Part shown: positions 14,551 through 24,252 of the stretch, piece by piece
Layout: the number at the start of each line of letters is the position of its first letter
Numbering within the stretch: position 1 is the first letter of the stretch
IMG/VR virus record: IMGVR_UViG_3300017960_000670
Location: 1 to 61,901 of that record
Origin: a virus
Length of the DNA: 61,901 nucleotides
Reading direction: 5' to 3' (one strand)
Made by a program: the position numbers and the translations under genes
The notes under the pieces: model-generated
The model's input: only the letters and a program-made list of their open reading frames with translations
Database searches by the model: none
What the model was told of the DNA's origin: nothing

Positions 14551-15440
14551 TGTTGACCTTTCATAATGTCTGCTTTGATTTTGTTGACTTTCTCCAAAAT
14601 CATTTCAGCAGTAATACTCTTTGCACAGGCGTAATCCCTTTTGCACCGCACACCGCCAAAGTCTCCATTTGGACATTTAATCTTATTCCCTTCTGCGCAG
14701 AAAGGGATATTACAACCGCTCATGTCGCCTACAACAGATTCAAAAGGAATTTTCTGTCTGAATGGTTTTCTGAACTCTGGATTCACAAAACCATAACAGC
14801 AAACAATCGGCGTCGTTGTCGTTGCTGCAATATGCATCACGCCTGTATCCGTACCAACAAACATATTGGCTTTTTGGATCAACCAATTCAACTTGTGAAT
14901 GCTCCACTCAGCATCTACCAAGTCCAAAACGCCTTCACGAAATTGTGGGTAATATTCTTTGCTCCGGGTTTTTCTTCCAACAAGAATGACTTTGAATTCT
15001 TTTGTCAAAGCTTGTATCAATTTTTCCATTTCAGCCGATTGTAATTTAACCCATGTAATCCCATAATGAAGGACGACTACGGGCCAAGCGTCTTTTACGT
15101 TTTTATTCCACCACTCATCAACATATAGCCGCTCTTTTTCTGTTGGAAAAAGTTCAAGATTCCACCAATCAAATTCACAATCTCCTACGATTGCTTTTGC
15201 ATAAACATGAGCAGGATGACGGTTGAAGTCCTTTTCATATTCCGCGTCCAGTTTGAGTTTTCTTTCGTTGTTCCTGTCCAAACGCACAGACGCTTCGTCG
15301 ACATAAGGACTGTTTGCAAAAACGTCGGGGAACAACGTTCTGACGCCAATGTACATATTTGGATTCCTGCGCCTCAGTTCTCGGAATGCTGGCGTGGTCA
15401 TCAAAATATCTCCAAGCGCTCCCTTTCGTACGACGATCAT
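14547..15440 (-). CDS. glycosyltransferase, GT9-like (heptosyltransferase family)
   Basis: A 297-residue protein opening IVVRKGALGDILMTTPA, the typical first strand and loop of GT9 ADP-heptose:LPS heptosyltransferases. FVGTDTGVMHIAA is the conserved donor-site segment. The C-terminal part has several cysteines (CNIPFC, KCPNGDFGGVRC) that are not typical of the family. The real donor sugar cannot be read from sequence. Overlaps both neighbours by four bases. Confidence 0.9.
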   Translation of the reverse strand: MIVVRKGALGDILMTTPAFRELRRRNPNMYIGVRTLFPDVFANSPYVDEASVRLDRNNERKLKLDAEYEKDFNRHPAHVYAKAIVGDCEFDWWNLELFPTEKERLYVDEWWNKNVKDAWPVVVLHYGITWVKLQSAEMEKLIQALTKEFKVILVGRKTRSKEYYPQFREGVLDLVDAEWSIHKLNWLIQKANMFVGTDTGVMHIAATTTTPIVCCYGFVNPEFRKPFRQKIPFESVVGDMSGCNIPFCAEGNKIKCPNGDFGGVRCKRDYACAKSITAEMILEKVNKIKADIMKGQQ

Positions 15441-16234
15441 GAGACAGCGTCTCCATATTTTTGAATTGCAAGCGGATGATGCGGTGGGCCGTCGTAAGGA
15501 ATGACCGTATCGTTTGGACTTACAAACGCATCATAGAATGCCTTTTTCGACTCTGGAGTTTTTCTTTTGAAATCAATCAAACGCTGATCTGGCAAACCCG
15601 GAACACCACTATGAAACAATTCTGATTGGAAACGGCTCTCTTTTTCAATCATTATTATCATGTCACGAACAAACCCGTAATGATTAACAACCACAGGTGC
15701 GCTAACGGTTCTGCCACTTCCACCGCCTAATCCACAACCATCCATTCCGCTGCGCCAGCCAAACCCAGCTTTTGCGACGCGGTGAATTTTGTCATACAGT
15801 TTTCCAAGAATCTTGTGTTCCAAGTCGATATATAAATGATTGAAATTCACCATTGCGCACGTGACGCCTATTGGTTGATGACGCAAAAAATGAGCAAGCT
15901 TATTTGCTTCCCCCGTTGGAACAATTTCATCCATGTCAATTGACCAAAACCAATCACAATTAGAAGCATCAATTGCTTTGTTTGCAAGACGCGTCATGTT
16001 GGTATAGTTCTCAGCAGGCGTTTCTCTCCAAACATCCAAAAGGATTTTCAACCTGCCGTTAAACTTCTTTTGAAGTTCAACGCAATACTCATGAGTGTTG
16101 TCTTCTGAGTCTGTACAAACGGTCAAAACAAATTCATCTGCCCCTTCCAAAACAGAAGCGATGCAAGCCTCCAAGGGAAAATCATATTTGACACCGTTAA
16201 AAATCTTCCCTATCCCAGCTAACAATCCGCTCAT
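15437..16234 (-). CDS. glycosyltransferase, GT2-like (GT-A fold)
   Basis: A 265-residue GT-A protein: ACIASVLEGADEFVL opens the fold and WFWSIDMDEIVP carries the D-x-D metal-binding motif. It lacks membrane segments, so it acts in the cytoplasm. The end region (NHYGFVRD) resembles the acceptor side of small GT2-like enzymes. Coupled to both neighbours by ATGA overlaps. Confidence 0.82.
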   Translation of the reverse strand: MSGLLAGIGKIFNGVKYDFPLEACIASVLEGADEFVLTVCTDSEDNTHEYCVELQKKFNGRLKILLDVWRETPAENYTNMTRLANKAIDASNCDWFWSIDMDEIVPTGEANKLAHFLRHQPIGVTCAMVNFNHLYIDLEHKILGKLYDKIHRVAKAGFGWRSGMDGCGLGGGSGRTVSAPVVVNHYGFVRDMIIMIEKESRFQSELFHSGVPGLPDQRLIDFKRKTPESKKAFYDAFVSPNDTVIPYDGPPHHPLAIQKYGDAVS

Positions 16235-16488
16235 TTCTCTTTCTCCATTTTGTCAATCCTTCTTCTGCGTGAAGGTGAGCGGGAAATATGACCTTCTTTG
16301 TCGACGAAATAATTCCAATTCGGTTCTCTCTTGACCCCTACCCCACTTATCACTTTTTCCGGTGGATCAACGGGCACTATTGAGCCTCTGCGGACCATCT
16401 TTGCTCGTGATATATCGCCATCGCTATCAACAAAATACAAATAGCCTTTTTCTTTTTTGACGCCAACTTTTTTAACCAACTCTGACAT
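16231..16488 (-). CDS. two-repeat YFVDxxGxISR protein
   Basis: An 85-residue basic protein made of two tandem copies of one unit, VGVKxExxxxYFVDxxGxISR followed by an Arg-rich turn (first copy about residues 8-35, second about 44-70). The unit looks like a small beta hairpin with a basic end. The ATG used has AAGGG upstream and opens just before the first repeat. It sits inside the glycosyltransferase operon, but its role is unknown. Confidence 0.78.
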   Translation of the reverse strand: MSELVKKVGVKKEKGYLYFVDSDGDISRAKMVRRGSIVPVDPPEKVISGVGVKREPNWNYFVDKEGHISRSPSRRRRIDKMEKEK

Positions 16489-16492
16489 GAGT

Positions 16493-17278
16493 TCACCCTT
16501 GCTGTATCCATGGCCAAGTCTGAACATATGTTTTTAGCTCATCCATCTTCATCCCTAAAATCTTGTTACGTTCTGCTATATTTTTCTTCAAATTAGGATT
16601 TGAGTAATCAGAATTTATATTTCGCCCGTGATGAAAATGATAAAGCTCCCCGCCTGTTATTCGCTTTGGCGGATAGCCCAAAGCCACCATTCTGTGCATC
16701 CTTTCATCATCCTCAAAACCCCATGACACAAAATTCTCATTTTCCATTCCTATTTCAAAGTATGTTTGCTGGTCGCTAAAAACTATACCACCTACTTGTC
16801 CTTGTCCCGTATTTGCACGACGCTCTTTCTTCAACATCTCAAAATCAAACCCGCTATTTATAAATCTTTTCTCAGTACCACCATGATAAAAATGCACGTT
16901 CCTTTCATAAGGAATTGAAAACTTACATTCTCCATTTCTGATTACGTTAGCTGATCGTAAGAGAAATTCCGGCTTACAAGCCAAATCTCCATCTTGGTTC
17001 ACAACAATTGGCGTTGTTGCTGCCTTTGCCATTTCATTCAACCAACGAGTCCGGTGAAACAATTCATTGTCAGTTTTGACAAATATATAATTACAACGAT
17101 CAAGCAAATCTTTTGGTAAGTATTTTGGAACCTTTTGTTCCTTGTCGTCCTCCAAAATGATTATATTTGTATCAAAATAATGTAACAAGCAGCCAACAAC
17201 AACGTGAAGACAAATTCCCCTTTCGCGCATATCTACGCGTATGGGAATAGTAAACGTGACGTCTTTCAAATCATTCAT
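16493..17278 (-). CDS. glycosyltransferase, GT7-like (galactosyltransferase C-terminal type)
   Basis: A 261-residue GT-A enzyme. NQDGDLACKP supplies the D-x-D type metal site and FVSWGFEDDER the WGxEDD acceptor/catalytic element of GT7-related transferases, followed by YHFHHGRN with metal-ligand histidines. The upstream GTG/TTG options are unsupported; I use the ATG eight bases inside the preceding gene. Sugar specificity unknown. Confidence 0.85.
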   Translation of the reverse strand: MNDLKDVTFTIPIRVDMRERGICLHVVVGCLLHYFDTNIIILEDDKEQKVPKYLPKDLLDRCNYIFVKTDNELFHRTRWLNEMAKAATTPIVVNQDGDLACKPEFLLRSANVIRNGECKFSIPYERNVHFYHGGTEKRFINSGFDFEMLKKERRANTGQGQVGGIVFSDQQTYFEIGMENENFVSWGFEDDERMHRMVALGYPPKRITGGELYHFHHGRNINSDYSNPNLKKNIAERNKILGMKMDELKTYVQTWPWIQQG

Positions 17279-18194
17279 TATTCGGCATACCCAAGCAAGC
17301 AGCACAAAGCGAATCAGCCAAATTATTGTTGAGATGTTGCAATCGCAACTTCACGAATTTCGGATGATTCCATGCTTCAAGCAAAGTGAAATCTTTCAAG
17401 TTGGCGATCTCAAACTGCGTATCGTGATCAAAATAGCAAGCAGTCAACCAACCATCCCAAGAAATCTTTGCTGAGTTAAACAACCCCCAGCAGGGAATTG
17501 GTGGAACCATGTTTTCATACCTTCCGGGATTTCCAACGATTTTAGTTGGAAAGCGTTTTCCAACATGTCCTGCTTGATTATACAACGGAAGATAATAAAA
17601 TTCATCAACATACTGAAGAATAAATTTTTTAAGTTGTTCTAACTCATCCCTGAATTGCTCAATAAATATTGCGCTTACACACGTGCGCAACGAATTCGGC
17701 TTGTTCTCACTCAACCACTTTACATTTGAAATCACCTTATCAAAACAATCAACTCCATGTAATTCTTTGTACCGTTCACGATTTCCAGCATTGATAGAAA
17801 TTTTCAAGCTGTCTAAACCGGCATCCATTACAGGAGTAAGCTTTTCAGGCGTACAAAGAGCGCCATTGGTTGTAATGAAAACATAATCTATCTTAGCAAC
17901 TTCCTTTGTATAGCGAATATACTCTGGAAGCTTCTTTAATAGAAATGGTTCTCCCAACAAGAACAACCCAATTTCTTTTACTCCAGCTTGCTTGGCTTCG
18001 AGCAAAATTCTGTAAAGAAAGTCTTCATCCATATCACCTACTGCACGCAAGTCTTTTTTAGTTGCACAATAGGAACAATTGAGATTACATCTCGCCGTAA
18101 CCTCAATTTTGATTGCGTCAGGAAAAGGCGGTTTTGAAACAAGCTTTTCCTTTGGAACATGTGTGTGTTTGTCTACGCGTTCAGTAATTTTCAT
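17271..18194 (-). CDS. radical SAM/SPASM enzyme
   Basis: A 307-residue radical SAM protein with CNLNCSYC (Cys 36, 40, 43) for the 4Fe-4S cluster and the GEPFLLK and SINAGN elements of the barrel. A C-terminal cysteine group (CWGLF, ACYF, CAAC) fits a SPASM auxiliary cluster. Within a glycan operon it may modify a sugar or a carrier peptide, as SPASM enzymes do for sugars such as aminoglycoside precursors. The substrate is not shown. Confidence 0.88.
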   Translation of the reverse strand: MKITERVDKHTHVPKEKLVSKPPFPDAIKIEVTARCNLNCSYCATKKDLRAVGDMDEDFLYRILLEAKQAGVKEIGLFLLGEPFLLKKLPEYIRYTKEVAKIDYVFITTNGALCTPEKLTPVMDAGLDSLKISINAGNRERYKELHGVDCFDKVISNVKWLSENKPNSLRTCVSAIFIEQFRDELEQLKKFILQYVDEFYYLPLYNQAGHVGKRFPTKIVGNPGRYENMVPPIPCWGLFNSAKISWDGWLTACYFDHDTQFEIANLKDFTLLEAWNHPKFVKLRLQHLNNNLADSLCAACLGMPNNE

Positions 18195-18844
18195 GGAAGT
18201 CGCTCAACAAGTTTATTGAAATCACAATACTCGTAAAATTGCAAGGCACCATTTCTCGCACAATTAAACACTTTCAACGATTTTCCTTTTACATACTTCC
18301 GAAAGAAAAGTTTCCAAGCAGGCAAATGATATTCTCCCGGTGGGTTATGTTTCCGCTCATCCCAATAATCGGAACGGAAGTGATTTTCTTTTATTGAGTC
18401 GCTATATCTTGCGTCACATCCCAAAAGAAACACTTTCCTAAACCCGAGGATAGCAACAGACGCTTGTACGCCAAACAAACCACTATTGGCGGTATACAAG
18501 CGCTGAAGGTCTAAATTGACCCTGACTGGATTGCTTTCAACGTTTCCAACTATCGTAACCCTTGGATCAAATTTGAACTCCTCAACTGTCTCGTGATAAG
18601 GAAAGAAAAATTGTTTGATGTTCTGATACTTCCTAATCATCGCAATTATTTCTTCTTTCTTTTCCTTTTGAGATAACATGTCCAAGTTTGCATAATATGT
18701 TGGCTCAAACCCCCAATCATCAAAAGCAATATAAGCACGCTTTATTGCCATCGTGTTACAGTTCTTTAACTTGCTCACATTACATTCTGCGAGCGATGGA
18801 CCACAAGCCAATATGAAAATTGAATCTGGAAAATGCTGTTCCAT
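18191..18844 (-). CDS. DUF115/MptE-like or GT42-like glycan protein
   Basis: A 217-residue protein opening IFILACGPSLAEC, close to the GxGPSL nucleotide-binding loop shared by DUF115/MptE-like proteins and GT42 sialyltransferases. KVFLLGCDARYS is the corresponding second element. NHFRSDYW and the later Trp region fit either family. In bacteria such proteins take part in flagellin or LPS glycan assembly. I cannot separate the two families by eye. Confidence 0.75.
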   Translation of the reverse strand: MEQHFPDSIFILACGPSLAECNVSKLKNCNTMAIKRAYIAFDDWGFEPTYYANLDMLSQKEKKEEIIAMIRKYQNIKQFFFPYHETVEEFKFDPRVTIVGNVESNPVRVNLDLQRLYTANSGLFGVQASVAILGFRKVFLLGCDARYSDSIKENHFRSDYWDERKHNPPGEYHLPAWKLFFRKYVKGKSLKVFNCARNGALQFYEYCDFNKLVERLP

Positions 18845-19707
18845 TAGCCAAAGAACCTATCAAACAAGTCATCGTATTCTTTTGCACGTTTTGACCAACA
18901 CCAACCTTCTTTATCAAATCGTTCCCTGTTCTTTCTCCCGACAAAATGAGCCAACTCTGAATCAGTCATCAACATCATTATCCTTTCATTCATTTGTCTT
19001 ACACATTCCTCTTCTGGATATGGCGGAACAAGCCATTCTTCTTCTATCAGATATTTTGAATCGCCCACGTTTGTAGCTACAACGGGAATACCGCAAGCAA
19101 CTGCTTCCATAATTGATTGACTCATCGCTTCATTCATAGAAGGGTGAACATAACAGTTAAGAGAGCGCAAAAATGCAACTTGATCGTCGCGAGTCCTACC
19201 GCGCTTGAAAAATTCTCTGCTCCAATCTGATTTTTCCTCTACTGGATACCAAAGACACTTCAACAAATGATAACGTTTTGCATGCGTTCTGTTTCCGCTC
19301 CACCCAACTTTGTCTCCAAGTTTTGGGCTGTATGTAAAGATGTTCCCATCAATAGCGCCACGTATATACAAAATCTTTTCTTTGTCGTTAGTGTGTTCCT
19401 TCAAGGTATCTTCTTGAAGTTCTTTTGAATTTGTTACAACTGCAATAAAATCATGAGGCCGCGCTTGTTCCCATTCTTTGAAGGGTGATCGCAACCCGCA
19501 AATTGTCCTGTTCAAAGGCGGTTTGTTGAGACAATTATCATATTGCTTTGAGTTCATCGTGAAAAACGCATCAAACTTTTCCAAAGTTTCTGGACTTACC
19601 TTATCCACTCTCAAATACTCGATCTGATGGCGCGAATAGTCTTTCCATCCACGAGCAAAAAAAGAAAAAGCCCAACCGTATTCATCGACAATGACTAAGA
19701 TTTTCAT
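18844..19707 (-). CDS. glycosyltransferase, GT4 family
   Basis: A 287-residue GT-B enzyme. MNEAMSQSIMEAVACGIPVVATNVG is the conserved second-domain segment, represented here by EAMSQSIMEAVACGIPVVA with the two Glu residues that contact donor sugar. VGWSGN and ILYIRGAID mark the inter-domain region. The ATG overlaps the preceding stop by ATGA, and its own stop shares a base with the next start. Confidence 0.9.
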   Translation of the reverse strand: MKILVIVDEYGWAFSFFARGWKDYSRHQIEYLRVDKVSPETLEKFDAFFTMNSKQYDNCLNKPPLNRTICGLRSPFKEWEQARPHDFIAVVTNSKELQEDTLKEHTNDKEKILYIRGAIDGNIFTYSPKLGDKVGWSGNRTHAKRYHLLKCLWYPVEEKSDWSREFFKRGRTRDDQVAFLRSLNCYVHPSMNEAMSQSIMEAVACGIPVVATNVGDSKYLIEEEWLVPPYPEEECVRQMNERIMMLMTDSELAHFVGRKNRERFDKEGWCWSKRAKEYDDLFDRFFG

Positions 19708-20324
19708 AGCATGTACAACTCGCATTTAGGTACTGGCAGTTTACACCACGTCCATACGTTGTGCTTACGGTAAACATTTTCACACTTTTGGTAGAAAGCC
19801 AAATCGCTCACTTCTGTTCCGCAATGAGCAGACCTTCCATACATACGCTCAAACCCGTTTCCAAACTTTTGATATGGAACCCAATTCATCGGTACGAACA
19901 TGTCCGTCACAAGCACGGGTTTCCCAAGGGTCATCGCCAACTGATGAATCAATACATGGTCAACGTGTCCATACTCGCCCATTGGATTGTGCGTGAAAAT
20001 CATATCACAGTCCACAGCGCTGGCTTCATCCCTTATACACCGCAACGTTTCTGACAACTCTGGTTTGGGTCTTGTGGGCATTCTATAAAAACCCGAATTG
20101 AAATCAAGACAGATATAAGGAATATCTAAAGCATGCATCAATTCGTGAAGTGCCGCGCCTCGATGTTTGCACCACTCTCTTTCGGGATTATTTGCATCAT
20201 TTGAACAGATAAGAACAATTTTCTCAACATCCTTCTGTTGTAACACAGGCCAACCACAAATGATTTCGTCATCTGGATGTGCAAACAGCATGAGAACTTT
20301 CTTGTCACGCACTAACACATTCAT
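19704..20324 (-). CDS. PIG-L/LmbE-type N-acetyl-sugar deacetylase
   Basis: A 206-residue protein with LFAHPDDE (HPDDE at 16-20), the zinc-binding signature of the PIG-L/LmbE/MshB deacetylases, and EYGHVDHVLIH carrying the third zinc ligand. Known members remove acetyl from N-acetylglucosamine linked to a lipid, inositol or antibiotic core. In this operon it probably deacetylates an amino sugar of the phage-made glycan. Confidence 0.9.
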   Translation of the reverse strand: MNVLVRDKKVLMLFAHPDDEIICGWPVLQQKDVEKIVLICSNDANNPEREWCKHRGAALHELMHALDIPYICLDFNSGFYRMPTRPKPELSETLRCIRDEASAVDCDMIFTHNPMGEYGHVDHVLIHQLAMTLGKPVLVTDMFVPMNWVPYQKFGNGFERMYGRSAHCGTEVSDLAFYQKCENVYRKHNVWTWCKLPVPKCELYML

Positions 20325-20923
20325 GCTTGCTTCCTTAACACCATTTCAAAGTTCAAGCCACCGTGTTCGTGAAGATTGAAGTGTTTCGCGACAGAACGCA
20401 AAACGTCGCAATTTGGTAAGCGCTTCGTTACTTCTTCTGGCGATTCGATAATGATTGTCTCGTACTCTCCCATTCCTGCCCTCATACCCAAATTGAATAT
20501 CATTATCCCTTCAGGCTTAAGCACCCTTTCTGCCTCGGACAAAACAGTCTTCAAATCATAGCAATGGTCTAACGAATTGCTATACACCCCATTGAAAGAA
20601 CAGTCATCATATTTGAGATTTTGGAAGTCGCCCACTTCCACCAAATCCGAAAGTGGATGCAAGTCAACGCCAATTGATCTTTCATAACCAAGTTCTCGCA
20701 ACGCCCGAACTTCTCCGCCTAATCTTGCCCCCAAACACAAAACGAATGAATCTGGCGCTGGCGGCATAAATTCCAACAAACCACACGCTTCAAAATATTC
20801 TTTGAATCGCAAGAAGCGGACATCAGCGTCATTCTGAAGTGCTTGTATAACGCTTGGATTGCTCGTCTTTTCAATCTGTTTTGCAATATAGCTTTCGTAA
20901 CTTGTTTGTTCTCTTTTCTGCAT
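20321..20923 (-). CDS. class I SAM-dependent methyltransferase
   Basis: A 200-residue Rossmann methyltransferase: VLCLGARLGGEV is motif I, IGVDLHP the acidic end of strand 2, SNSLDHCYD motif IV and VLKPEGIMIFNLG motif V/VI. The ATG used has AGGAAA upstream; a GTG six codons earlier overlaps the preceding gene. It may methylate a sugar, but no acceptor is evident. Confidence 0.85.
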   Translation of the reverse strand: MQKREQTSYESYIAKQIEKTSNPSVIQALQNDADVRFLRFKEYFEACGLLEFMPPAPDSFVLCLGARLGGEVRALRELGYERSIGVDLHPLSDLVEVGDFQNLKYDDCSFNGVYSNSLDHCYDLKTVLSEAERVLKPEGIMIFNLGMRAGMGEYETIIIESPEEVTKRLPNCDVLRSVAKHFNLHEHGGLNFEMVLRKQA

Positions 20924-20931
20924 CGTATTTC

Positions 20932-22221
20932 CTATGAACACTTGATCATCAAAGAATCAACTTCCTTTGCCGTCAATTTATGCGTTCCCGAAACAAGCAA
21001 CTCACCGTCTTGCCAATCATATTCTACAAGATTACTCGAAATCATCTCCCGATATGTCTCAGAAACTGGAATTCCAACAAAGCGCATTGCTCCCAACTGC
21101 TGAAGGGAATACGGCTTTTTTCCTATCTCCCTCGCATATGTAAGGGTTCTGATAATCTCTTTCTCTCCTTCGTTCAATACGCCCACCATAAAACCGCCAA
21201 GCCAATAAAGACCAACCCGTCCAAATGTATCGATCGCTTCCCTTATATCCTTAGTCCGGAATCCCTTCCTAATATATTCCAATGTCGAATCATTTGCGCT
21301 TTCAAACCCGCAAGTAACGCCAACGCAACCAGAATCTTTCATCATACGCAACATTGTCTCATCAACGCTATCAATGCGCATTTGACAAATCCATTTGATA
21401 TCGAGATGCTTCAATCCAAAACACATATCTATCAAACGTTTTTTGTCAATAACAAAATTATCTTCCCTAAAATGAATCGACCTTGTTCCGTATTGCTCCA
21501 TCATCCCTTTGATTTCTTCTATCACCAAGTCGACAGAACGTTTGTTATGTCTCCGATTCCAAATTGTTTTCGATGAGCAGAATTTACAATCAAACGGACA
21601 CCCGCGAGTTGACATTACAATATCAACAGGCTCTGGAAGCGGCATTGGAGAAAGATCACGCCGATACTTGGTTATGTCTACAAAACTCCGATCTGGTGGG
21701 TTCAACTCATCCAAATTTAATTCGTAAACCGGGGCTTCAATGCTCGACAAATTACCAGCCTTAAAGCAAATACCGGGTATTCCAATTTCTTTATTCCCTT
21801 TGTCTAACTCATCCAAAAGCTGTTGAAACGATTTTTCGGCAAGTCCTCTTGCAACATAATCAAAATGCTTGATATGTTTTTCTGGGCGGACCGTAGCGTT
21901 TGACCCGCCATAAACAGTAACAACTCCTTGATTTCTCAAAACCTGCGAAACCCTTCTCGCTTGAGGCCACTCTGTAAACGTTCCGCCAAAACCAACCACA
22001 TCTGGGCTCTCTTTTGAAAGCCACTTTATCAAGTCTCCATTTGAAAACTTTGCAATGTTGTTATCAAGATATGTAACTCTATGCCCAATAATATTTGAAA
22101 CAAGCGACAACATTCCTAATGAAATATGCGGATTGACGCGATATTCAACGCCAGCATGCGGATGCTTTCTCAACAAGTCGTCCAACTCAGTTTGATTTGG
22201 ATATATCAAAACAACGTTCAT
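20932..22221 (-). CDS. B12-binding-type radical SAM enzyme
   Basis: A 429-residue protein with an N-terminal B12-binding-like Rossmann domain (about 1-140; GFGGTFTEWP, VYGGSNATV) and a radical SAM domain. STRGCPFDCKFC (Cys 208, 212, 215) holds the Fe-S cluster. CGFESANDSTLEYIRKG is typical of the class. Members carry out methylations or rearrangements on unreactive carbons. The usual DxHxxG cobalamin histidine is not clear, so cobalamin binding is uncertain. Confidence 0.88.
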   Translation of the reverse strand: MNVVLIYPNQTELDDLLRKHPHAGVEYRVNPHISLGMLSLVSNIIGHRVTYLDNNIAKFSNGDLIKWLSKESPDVVGFGGTFTEWPQARRVSQVLRNQGVVTVYGGSNATVRPEKHIKHFDYVARGLAEKSFQQLLDELDKGNKEIGIPGICFKAGNLSSIEAPVYELNLDELNPPDRSFVDITKYRRDLSPMPLPEPVDIVMSTRGCPFDCKFCSSKTIWNRRHNKRSVDLVIEEIKGMMEQYGTRSIHFREDNFVIDKKRLIDMCFGLKHLDIKWICQMRIDSVDETMLRMMKDSGCVGVTCGFESANDSTLEYIRKGFRTKDIREAIDTFGRVGLYWLGGFMVGVLNEGEKEIIRTLTYAREIGKKPYSLQQLGAMRFVGIPVSETYREMISSNLVEYDWQDGELLVSGTHKLTAKEVDSLMIKCS

Positions 22222-22949
22222 TCGTTCACCAGTAACACGTCAATGCTGGATATGTTCGGGTCTTTCGCAATCTCAACCAACTGCTCTGCATTTGTAGCCA
22301 GCGCGCCCAATGACTGCGCCTTGATTTCATAACCAAATGAGAAGTAGAAGTCCAGTATTTCTTTCCAGTTGCCCGTATTATCTTGTCGTTCTTTGCTCCA
22401 TGTCTTTTCATCAAAAGCAAACGTGTCAACAGCCAACTCTTGCACAACAACAGGATGATACGAGCCAACACACCGCCTCATTCCGTCAATCACTCTCAAC
22501 TCATCTCCATCAGTATCAATCTTCAGGAAATCAACCCTGCCCTGAATAAAATCATCAAGTGTTATCATTGTGGTATGCACTTGTTCATTCGTATCGCTCT
22601 CTGCATCCCACTTGTATTGAAAATTCGCATGAACTTCTCGGCATTCACTTCCCACAACAAACTGACAAGCCTTATAATTCGTAAACCTATTCAATTCCAT
22701 ATTGCAAATCAAACGCTCAATAATGGGCATTGGTTCAAAACACCACACCTTTTTTCCAAGCGAAGCCATCAATACACTGAAACATCCAAAATTTGCTCCA
22801 ACATCAACACAGGCAGATTCTTTGGTTACATATTGCTTAATCCAATTCCATGTCCAAGGTTCAAAGCACTTCCCCTCCAGCAAGCTATCGTCTATGGAAT
22901 GACCTTCTTGCAAATCGTACTTCAAACCTTCAAACTCATGGACGCTCAC
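22218..22949 (-). CDS. FkbM-family methyltransferase
   Basis: A 243-residue FkbM-type O-methyltransferase: ACVDVGANFGCFSVLMAS is motif I, VWCFEPMP the next element and LDDFIQGRVDFLKIDTDG the family signature. It uses a GTG start that overlaps the preceding stop (GTGA) with GGGAAG upstream. Family members methylate sugar or polyketide hydroxyls, consistent with the glycan operon. Confidence 0.9.
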   Translation of the reverse strand: MSVHEFEGLKYDLQEGHSIDDSLLEGKCFEPWTWNWIKQYVTKESACVDVGANFGCFSVLMASLGKKVWCFEPMPIIERLICNMELNRFTNYKACQFVVGSECREVHANFQYKWDAESDTNEQVHTTMITLDDFIQGRVDFLKIDTDGDELRVIDGMRRCVGSYHPVVVQELAVDTFAFDEKTWSKERQDNTGNWKEILDFYFSFGYEIKAQSLGALATNAEQLVEIAKDPNISSIDVLLVNE

Positions 22950-23680
22950 AGCAGCTTCCCTCTAAACTCTTGATTGAATCTCTCCATTGCAGGAACATGA
23001 CCCACATGCAAAGACAGAGGACGCTTTATATCGGCCACAGCGCCACAAGCAAGCCAATTCATCGGCAAACAATAAGGCATCTTTTTTGTTTTCCAAATCG
23101 TTCTATAAAGCCCAGCTTGTCCACGAGAGGGATGATCTTTTTGTTCCTCTATCATCGCATCTAAAAACCAACTCCATTTTGAAAAATGGTTGAATATCAC
23201 TCCCATATTCATTGCTGTCATATACGAAGGCATTTCGTTGATAAACTGTTTGTCATAATCCAAGACATCCTCGCCAATATCAGCATCGCCCATGTCGCCT
23301 TCAAACGTTTTGATAAACGCCCGCTCGTTTTGTACCATGCAAATTCCATAGTGTTCGGCAATCTTGAAACCCTCAAAAAAACCTTCGTGAACCACATAGA
23401 CATCATTGTCGATGTAGAGTGTTGTATCAAATGTCGATTTTTTCAAGGCCATTAACCGCCACAAGCTGCTGTTCCTGTTTTCCTCTCGGTGTGGATAACT
23501 GATTCGCGTATACTTCTTGAATTCCACATCGTGCGACATTATCCCAAGTCGCTCCTTGGGAATATCGTGATAAACTACAACAGGCAAATCGGGTTTGAAA
23601 TGCCTCAATAGTCTAAGCGATGTATGAAAATGCGCTACATCCCGTTCGCCCACGATAACATAAACAACGCCATCCATCAT
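22946..23680 (-). CDS. glycosyltransferase-like protein (GT-A fold)
   Basis: A 244-residue protein with VYVIVGERD at the start and TTLYIDNDVYV carrying the D-x-D metal site, followed by a helix and MNMGVIFN, an order typical of GT8-like nucleotide-diphospho-sugar transferases. ALKKSTFDTTLYID is the usual strand before the motif. Donor and acceptor unknown. Both ends overlap neighbours by ATGA. Confidence 0.8.
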   Translation of the reverse strand: MMDGVVYVIVGERDVAHFHTSLRLLRHFKPDLPVVVYHDIPKERLGIMSHDVEFKKYTRISYPHREENRNSSLWRLMALKKSTFDTTLYIDNDVYVVHEGFFEGFKIAEHYGICMVQNERAFIKTFEGDMGDADIGEDVLDYDKQFINEMPSYMTAMNMGVIFNHFSKWSWFLDAMIEEQKDHPSRGQAGLYRTIWKTKKMPYCLPMNWLACGAVADIKRPLSLHVGHVPAMERFNQEFRGKLL

Positions 23681-24252
23681 TTTTCCTTGGGTGTAATGTA
23701 AACAATGCCACGCCTGTTGCCTTCAGCGACTTCATTGTAATGGTAATCGTAACCATCCTCGTATATCAAAGGCAACAAGTCTTGCACATACTCGATGTTG
23801 AGGATTTGACCGTTGTACTCGTCAAACCCGAAGTCTTTCCCCGGCACTTGGCAATCGTGAATGCAGATTACAGAACGGTCCATCTTACGCTCTGCTATTA
23901 CCTTCAACTCGTCTCTCAAAGGCCAATAAGAAGGCCAATGAGCATCAAGATAAAAGAGTACACCGTCAAGGACGTGCGTTAAAATCTGTTTCAGAATTTC
24001 AGGAGAGCTACCAATAAACGGAAAAATTCTTGGGTGTTCGTCTAAATGCCGGTTCTCCTTTGCCGCTTTTTCATTTATTTCTATCGTGCAGACTGTATCA
24101 ACCATTTCAGCAAGTACGACGGTGCTGGCTCCGCGATTTGTCCCCGTCTCGACAACAATAGTTATGCCATACTTTGAGACAAGTCGTTGAATCTCGTCAC
24201 GGATACGCCAATCACCTGCAAATGCTTTGAAATTTTTCTCTTGCAAACTCAC
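23677..24252 (-). CDS. class I methyltransferase-like protein
   Basis: A 191-residue protein with ITIVVETGTNRGASTVVLA as motif I and DGVLFYLDAHW plus ICIHDC further on. This matches the Methyltransf_24/cephalosporin-hydroxylase-like group, which has D-x-HW and HD elements. No ATG is available. I use a GTG at 24252 with GAGG seven bases upstream; a GTG at 24267 is the alternative. Either choice overlaps the preceding gene by over 40 bases. Confidence 0.75.
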   Translation of the reverse strand: MSLQEKNFKAFAGDWRIRDEIQRLVSKYGITIVVETGTNRGASTVVLAEMVDTVCTIEINEKAAKENRHLDEHPRIFPFIGSSPEILKQILTHVLDGVLFYLDAHWPSYWPLRDELKVIAERKMDRSVICIHDCQVPGKDFGFDEYNGQILNIEYVQDLLPLIYEDGYDYHYNEVAEGNRRGIVYITPKEK

